9,946 bases of DNA from Treponema sp. (GTDB taxonomy: Bacteria; Spirochaetota; Spirochaetia; Treponematales; Breznakiellaceae). Location: NCBI GenBank assembly GCA_031254385.1, contig JAIRUO010000239.1:1-9946 (forward strand). The letters are read 5' to 3'. Below are positions 6,392-9,946 of this stretch, piece after piece. A model generated the notes under the pieces. The model made no database searches. It saw only the letters and a list, made by a program, of their open reading frames with translations, and was not told the DNA's origin. Numbering within the stretch: the stretch's first letter is position 1; every line of letters begins with the position of its first letter. The translations under genes and the position numbers were made by a program.

Positions 6392-7843
6392 TTACAAGCT
6401 GTCGCCAAAATCCTTGCGGAACTGTTTGACCAGTTGTTCCGGCCAGTCTCCAACGGCCTTTAAGCGGCCAAGGAAGAAGCGCATCACTTTGGGTTCCTCG
6501 ACAAACTCAAGCCCTCCGACTAAGCTGCGGTTTTTGTACAGCCATGTTATGCGGTCTGCAATGTACTTGACCTGGGACAGGGTAAACACGCGCTTGGGAA
6601 ACGCAAGCCGTACCAGTTCCATTTCTGCAAGGCGCTCGCTGCCGTCTTCGTTGCGCTGTTCGCTTAAGGTCCCGCGTTCCATCCCCCTTATGCCGCCTGC
6701 TATAAAGAAGGCCGCAGCCAGTGCGCCGGCCGGGTACTGGGTCTGCGGGATATGCGGACAGAACTGTTTTACATCCACATGACAGCCAAGGCCGCCTGGC
6801 GGGGTTACAACAGGAATTCCCTTTGCAATCAGTTCATTGCACAAAGCCTCCACAAATATCGGCGTTTGGCTGATTACATCCATGTCCATAGACTCCTGCA
6901 AGCCTACAGCCATGGCCTCCATCTCGCGCACAGACATACCGCCATAAGTCAGGAAGCCTTCGAATAAGGGCACCATCTCGCGCATTTTGAGAAACAGCTC
7001 ATCGTCTGATGTGAGTATGCCACCGCCTCGTGCTGCGCCCAGCTTTCGTGCCGAAAAATATGTAATATCCGTCAGCGATGCGATTTCTCGCGCTATATCC
7101 TTGACTTCAGTATCTTTGAATTCACTGTCGCGTATCTTAATGAAATACAGATTGTCTGTTAAAAGGCTTGCATCATAAACAAGCTTAACACCTTCTTTAC
7201 GGCAGATCGCGGACACTTCCCGTAGGTTCTTCATTGATACCGGCTGTCCGCCTATAAGGTTGGTTCCAGCCTCAATACGCACAAAGGCAATGTTGTCCTT
7301 CCCATGCCGCCTTTTAATGGCTTCTGTTAGTCTTTCAATATCAATATCACCCTTAAAAGGGTTGTCGCTCTGTACTTTGAGCCCCTCTTTGCAGATGAGT
7401 TCTTCGATAATACCGCCCATGCGGGTAATATGCGCCTTGGTCGTCGTAAAGTGGTAGTTCATCAGCGCTATTGTTTTTGGCTTTACAAGTATCTGGGCAA
7501 TGATATGTTCGCAAGCGCGGCCCTGGTGAGCGGGAAGGAAATACTTCATCCCAAAAATATCCTTTAGGACTCTTTCCAGCCGGTAAAAGGTTTCAGATCC
7601 GGCATAGCTATCATCAGCCTGCAACATGGCGGCATACTGATTCTCGCTCATTGCATTAACGCCGCTGTCCGTGAGCATATCCAGGAATATATCCAGATTC
7701 TTCAATAGAAAAGTATTAAATCCGGCTTCATTTATACATTGCAAGCGCCTTTCCACAGGCAGCAGGTTAATTTTTTGCACCATCCGTACTTTGTGCATCT
7801 CCAGAGGAACGCTTTCGCCGGAATAGAATTTAATATTAGACAT
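6392..7843 (-). CDS. PLP-dependent beta-eliminating lyase, tyrosine phenol-lyase/tryptophanase family
   Basis: The 483-aa product aligns along its length with tyrosine phenol-lyase (TPL) and tryptophanase, cytoplasmic PLP enzymes that split tyrosine or tryptophan into phenol or indole, pyruvate and ammonia. Landmarks (family residue in TPL numbering): LTDSG with Ser60 (S51), Tyr80 (Y71), Arg109 (R100), Phe132-Thr133 (F123, T124), Asn195 (N185), Asp224 (D214), Lys267 in SARK, the Schiff-base lysine (K257), and Arg412 (R404). Three positions that separate TPL from tryptophanase look TPL-like: Thr133, Arg390 in GMERG (R381) and Phe456 in RFF (F448; His in E. coli tryptophanase). However, cofactor-site Arg217 is Leu227, Lys256 is Arg266 and His343 is Leu352. 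The substrate therefore may be neither tyrosine nor tryptophan. Automated annotation would probably say tryptophanase. The ATG at 7843 has a strong AAGGAG site about seven bases upstream. Convergent with the exported protein gene. Confidence 0.88.
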   Translation of the reverse strand: MSNIKFYSGESVPLEMHKVRMVQKINLLPVERRLQCINEAGFNTFLLKNLDIFLDMLTDSGVNAMSENQYAAMLQADDSYAGSETFYRLERVLKDIFGMKYFLPAHQGRACEHIIAQILVKPKTIALMNYHFTTTKAHITRMGGIIEELICKEGLKVQSDNPFKGDIDIERLTEAIKRRHGKDNIAFVRIEAGTNLIGGQPVSMKNLREVSAICRKEGVKLVYDASLLTDNLYFIKIRDSEFKDTEVKDIAREIASLTDITYFSARKLGAARGGGILTSDDELFLKMREMVPLFEGFLTYGGMSVREMEAMAVGLQESMDMDVISQTPIFVEALCNELIAKGIPVVTPPGGLGCHVDVKQFCPHIPQTQYPAGALAAAFFIAGGIRGMERGTLSEQRNEDGSERLAEMELVRLAFPKRVFTLSQVKYIADRITWLYKNRSLVGGLEFVEEPKVMRFFLGRLKAVGDWPEQLVKQFRKDFGDSL

Positions 7844-7891
7844 AGTTATCTCCTTTATAAGTAGTTTGTGTGCTTAAGGCAGATATGTCAA

Positions 7892-7991
7892 GTAGAGGGG
7901 AGTAGGGAATAGGGATTAGGATTTAGGGGTTAGGATTTAGGGAGTAGGATTTAGGGAGTAGGATTTAGGGAGTAGGGAGTGGAGTTTAGGG
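7892..7991 (+). repeat. G-rich tandem repeat tract between ogt and the lyase gene
   Basis: About 100 bases of G-rich repeat on the + strand. Its core is three perfect tandem copies of GGATTTAGGGAGTA (7933-7946, 7947-7960, 7961-7974), flanked by degenerate AGTAGGG, GGGATTA and GGGGTTA units. It contains at least eight runs of three or more G, so quadruplex formation on the + strand, antisense to the flanking genes, is possible. The ogt stop codon (7986-7988 on the minus strand) lies inside the tract. It is not CRISPR-like: the units are short and have no spacers. Confidence 0.9.
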
Positions 7992-8456
7992 TTGCGGTTT
8001 TTCAAGGTCGAGCAGATATTTTTTTAGGTCCAGGCCGCCGCCGTAGCCGGTAAGGCTATTGTCTTTCCCAATAATGCGGTGGCAGGGAACTATGATAACA
8101 ATGGGGTTGCGGTTATTGGCCATGCCCACTGCCCGACACGCCTTGGGCCTACCTATCTTCTCCGCAATGTCCACATAACAGCAGGTCTCCCCATAGGGAA
8201 CCTCTTGCAAAGCTTCCCAAACAGAACGCTGAAAATCCGTACCTTTAAGGGATAGACGCAGATTGAAAACCTTCCGTTTCCCCTTAAAGTACTCATCAAG
8301 CTGCGCTGCCGCCTTTTTAATAAGAGGCGTTTCCGCAAGTGTAAAGCCAGGCAAAGTTTTTTCTTTAGCAAAGAACACTCTTGTTATCGCCCCCGCATCT
8401 TCCGCAATTCCAAGTAGGCATACAGGATATTTATAGAAAGACACATTGCTCTTCAT
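7986..8456 (-). CDS. ogt: Methylated-DNA--protein-cysteine S-methyltransferase (O6-alkylguanine-DNA alkyltransferase)
   Basis: This suicide repair protein transfers alkyl groups from O6-alkylguanine (and O4-alkylthymine) in DNA to its own cysteine. The 156-aa length is typical of Ogt. Residues 1-65 form the short N-terminal domain and 73-152 the DNA-binding domain: FQRSVWEALQEVPYGET (75-91), helix-turn-helix YVDIAEKIGRPKACRAVG (94-111) with the arginine finger Arg108, ANNRNP (113-118), acceptor motif PCHR with Cys125 (124-127), and GYGGGLDLKKYLL (137-149). All key residues are present. The ATG at 8456 is 26 bp from the preceding dehydrogenase stop, so the two may share a transcript. The only usable ribosome binding site (GGGAG, 8463-8467) is part of a G-rich repeat. 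G-rich repeats in opposite orientation flank the gene, and the stop codon is inside one of them. Confidence 0.95.
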   Translation of the reverse strand: MKSNVSFYKYPVCLLGIAEDAGAITRVFFAKEKTLPGFTLAETPLIKKAAAQLDEYFKGKRKVFNLRLSLKGTDFQRSVWEALQEVPYGETCCYVDIAEKIGRPKACRAVGMANNRNPIVIIVPCHRIIGKDNSLTGYGGGLDLKKYLLDLEKPQP

Positions 8457-8458
8457 TC

Positions 8459-8492
8459 CTATCTCCCTAACCCCCTCACTCCCTATATCCCC
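8459..8492 (-). repeat. G-rich repeat / G-quadruplex motif overlapping the ogt ribosome binding site
   Basis: On the minus strand G-tracts at 8492-8489, 8483-8481, 8475-8471 and 8467-8465 are separated by loops of 5, 5 and 3 bases, a canonical quadruplex pattern in the sense RNA. The tract includes the stop codon of the upstream dehydrogenase (8483-8485), and its last GGG is the core of the ogt Shine-Dalgarno. Its sequence (GGGAGTGA...GTTAGGG) resembles the right end of the tract at 7975-7991, in inverted orientation. Confidence 0.75.
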
Positions 8493-9760
8493 TGCGCATT
8501 ATTCAACACATAGTCCTCGGCCTCTTTACACCAGAGGCCGTTGCTCCTTACGGTAATTTCAGAAAGGGCCTTCCAGAAGGGATCTGATTTGCCCAGTTCT
8601 GCAAAGTCGGCAATGGCTACGAGGGGCAGGTTTTTGTGCGTGTAGATGAGTTTTTTTCCGCCCGGGATTTTGTCGAGGTTGACAGTGGCATCTGGAACCG
8701 CGTTAAGCCCGCCTATGTGCGTGATTAGGGCAGAAGGGTTAAGCCTAGACTGGGACATCATGGCAATGGATTCCTTTAGATCGTCAGTATTGCCCCCGGA
8801 AGTTCCCACCAGGTGATGAGATTCGTAATGCACGTTATAGAAATTGAAGCTTGAGGAAAAACAAGGGTCTGTAGGCCCAGCGAAAAAATTAAGGCAGCCA
8901 TCGCTTCCCAAGAGCGCGTCTCCCATTTCAACAACCTGCTTTATGGGCGCAAAGACAAAAACGTCGCTATAGAGCTTTCCTCCGTTGATGTCCCGGAGGC
9001 TGGTGACCGGATCGCTGGAATTTTTAGTATTAACGTACTCCAGGCGCACGCCGCATTTTAAGGCAGCTTCGGGGCTAAAGATGGAAGCGGCGCGTTCAAG
9101 CCGGGCATCGTCAATGTCAGTTACGACGAGCAGGCTGGGCCTACGGTCGCAGTGTAGCGCATAATCAATAGCCCCAAGGCCCATGGGCCCGGCAGAAGCA
9201 AGGAGAGCCATGCTACCGTTTTCCACTATGCCCATTTCATGAACATAAGAGCCGCCCCTGGTATGGTACTGGGCATGGAAAGCTCCCACTATGCAGGACA
9301 TGGGTTCACCCAGAGAGCCCAGATAAAAATTGTCCGCCTTGTATTCCAAAAGGCAGCCCATCTCCATGACTTCCTTTGGAATGATTACGAATGTCGCGTC
9401 TCCGCCGATGAATTCGTAGGAATACCCCGGCGCCCAAAGAGTCGGCTTTCCGTCAGAGCCAGGAACATTAAGCGCTGTCTGAAGCACGAACCTTTCCCCT
9501 GCCTTGAACTGGCCTTTCCATTTCGCTCCTACTTCCACCAGTTCCCCGCAGAATTCATGGCCGATAATAGGCGGTTTTTCCGCAAGTTTATATCTTATCC
9601 GTTTATGTTTTTCGCCCTGCAAGGCAAGTTTATGGCTGGACATGCAGATGGAGTCAGAAACCACCTTTGCCAGAATTTCATCATCTTTAAGAGGGGGAAG
9701 ATCAAACTCATCAAGCCTAAGATCTTTCTCGCCATGAAGCCGTATTGCTTTTGTTTTCAT
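8483..9760 (-). CDS. Zinc-binding MDR dehydrogenase, L-sorbose-1-phosphate reductase (SorE)-like
   Basis: A medium-chain NAD(P)-dependent dehydrogenase of 425 aa, of the branch that contains L-sorbose-1-phosphate reductase, which reduces sorbose-1-phosphate to glucitol-6-phosphate. Seen: N-terminal GroES-like domain with SDSICMSSHKLALQG (35-49; Cys39 as likely zinc ligand) and IGHEFCGELVEVG (66-78; His68, Glu69), PGYSYEFIGG (111-120), SLGEPMSC (149-156), Rossmann loop ASAGPMGLGAIDYA (188-201), and Asp215 in VVTDIDDARL at the end of the second strand, which favours NAD over NADP. The ATG at 9760 fits the family N-terminus (MKTKAIRLHG) and has AGAGG five bases upstream. A longer frame starting at 9916 would overlap the preceding gene and is not supported. 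The stop lies in a G-rich repeat. The real substrate is not determined; another sugar or polyol phosphate is equally possible. Confidence 0.85.
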   Translation of the reverse strand: MKTKAIRLHGEKDLRLDEFDLPPLKDDEILAKVVSDSICMSSHKLALQGEKHKRIRYKLAEKPPIIGHEFCGELVEVGAKWKGQFKAGERFVLQTALNVPGSDGKPTLWAPGYSYEFIGGDATFVIIPKEVMEMGCLLEYKADNFYLGSLGEPMSCIVGAFHAQYHTRGGSYVHEMGIVENGSMALLASAGPMGLGAIDYALHCDRRPSLLVVTDIDDARLERAASIFSPEAALKCGVRLEYVNTKNSSDPVTSLRDINGGKLYSDVFVFAPIKQVVEMGDALLGSDGCLNFFAGPTDPCFSSSFNFYNVHYESHHLVGTSGGNTDDLKESIAMMSQSRLNPSALITHIGGLNAVPDATVNLDKIPGGKKLIYTHKNLPLVAIADFAELGKSDPFWKALSEITVRSNGLWCKEAEDYVLNNAQGI

Positions 9761-9797
9761 TAATGCCTCTTTGTGTATATTACGCCAAGCATTAATG
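9758..9797. promoter_or_regulatory. Pair of CATTAATG palindromes, possible operator
   Basis: The perfect 8-bp palindrome CATTAATG occurs at 9758-9765, overlapping the dehydrogenase start codon, and at 9790-9797, inside the spacer of the candidate promoter. Their centres are 32 bp apart, close to three helical turns, so a dimeric regulator could occupy both on the same face of the DNA and block the promoter. No regulator gene is adjacent in the window. Confidence 0.35.
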
Positions 9798-9805
9798 TGG
9801 GTCAA
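9777..9805 (-). promoter_or_regulatory. Candidate sigma-70 promoter of the dehydrogenase gene
   Basis: On the minus strand, TTGACC (9805-9800, five of six), a 17-bp spacer and TAATAT (9782-9777, four of six). Transcription would start near 9770, about ten bases before the ATG at 9760 and at the edge of the AGAGG ribosome binding site. It allows the dehydrogenase and ogt to be transcribed separately from the upstream glycosidase. Confidence 0.5.
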
Positions 9806-9812
9806 CTCTGTA

Positions 9813-9946
9813 CTAACCAATATCTTTAAAAGCTTCCCACGCCGGGAGCGCGTTACCTGAAAAGTCAAAGAGAGCCTGGTTGCCCCAGTTGCTTCCTTCT
9901 TCGCCTTCATGCTCAATGTACTTCATGCCGGCCTTAGTTGCCCAAG
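9813..9946 (-). CDS. Probable GH53 arabinogalactan endo-beta-1,4-galactanase, C-terminal fragment
   Basis: A minus-strand frame open from the window edge codes for 43 residues (first full codon at 9944) and stops with TAG at 9815-9813. The tail contains KYIEHEGEEGSNWGNQALFD followed by FSGNALPAWEAF. The NQALFDFxGNALP pattern is what I know from the end of the catalytic domain of GH53 endo-galactanases, which cut beta-1,4-galactan side chains of pectin. The catalytic glutamates would lie upstream, outside the window, so activity cannot be judged. The gene ends 52 bp before the dehydrogenase start, in the same orientation, suggesting a plant-polysaccharide utilisation locus. The assignment rests on a short stretch; another TIM-barrel glycosidase is possible. 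Confidence 0.65.
   Translation of the reverse strand, partial: WATKAGMKYIEHEGEEGSNWGNQALFDFSGNALPAWEAFKDIG

Noticed and set aside
7886..7891. Perfect TTGACA on the minus strand as the -35 of the lyase gene
   Set aside because: No reasonable -10 lies 16-18 bp downstream; the TTATAA further on is about 25 bp away and overlaps the ribosome binding site. The lyase promoter is left unassigned.
7844..7990. TnaC-like leader peptide upstream of the lyase gene
   Set aside because: No short ORF with a ribosome binding site and a tryptophan codon is present between ogt and the lyase start.
7892..7991. CRISPR array
   Set aside because: The units are 7-14 bp, directly adjacent and without unique spacers; no cas genes are present.
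9239..9763. 174-codon plus-strand open frame opposite the dehydrogenase
   Set aside because: It is antisense to conserved zinc-dehydrogenase motifs, has no recognisable domain, and its end coincides with the true gene's start.

Overview
The window looks like the chromosome of a diderm anaerobe, most likely a spirochaete of the host-associated Treponema group. This is inference: one protein has a Sec signal peptide and a beta-barrel-like body, which implies an outer membrane; the chorismate synthase has the GQSHS motif, which I associate with clostridia and spirochaetes; and there is a membrane-bound LuxR-type regulator. No rRNA, tRNA, CRISPR array, integrase or transposase was seen.

Bases 1-4261 (+) are the distal part of an aromatic amino acid operon: the C-terminal part of aroA (EPSP synthase), aroC (chorismate synthase), pheA (chorismate mutase / prephenate dehydratase / ACT) and a fused aroE-aroK (shikimate dehydrogenase / shikimate kinase). 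The genes are 1-13 bp apart or overlap by one base. Together they cover shikimate formation and phosphorylation, EPSP, chorismate and phenylpyruvate. Earlier pathway genes (aroF/G, aroB, aroD/Q) presumably lie upstream.

Bases 4262-6371 (+) hold two accessory genes: an AT-rich gene for a seven-helix membrane protein with a C-terminal LuxR helix-turn-helix, preceded by a possible 11-codon leader ORF, and an exported beta-rich protein with an HxSxHxGDE motif. A long hairpin covers the junction with the convergent minus-strand genes.

Bases 6392-9946 (-), read right to left, hold the last 43 codons of a probable GH53 endo-galactanase (outside any long ORF), a zinc-dependent MDR dehydrogenase of the L-sorbose-1-phosphate reductase type with its own candidate promoter and palindromes, an O6-alkylguanine-DNA alkyltransferase (ogt), and a PLP beta-eliminating lyase of the tyrosine phenol-lyase/tryptophanase family. 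The lyase has the specificity residues of tyrosine phenol-lyase but lacks several conserved cofactor-site residues.

The most unusual theme is a set of short G-rich repeats (GGGGTTA, GGATTTAGGGAGTA and variants) at three gene boundaries. In each case the repeat runs into a coding region and supplies its stop codon. Two of them form canonical G-quadruplex motifs on the sense strand, one of which includes the ribosome binding site of ogt. A separate perfect heptamer repeat (CTCACTG x4) lies inside aroA, where a change of copy number would shift the frame. No intergenic stretch exceeds 300 bases; the longest, 7844-7985, is mostly repeat.
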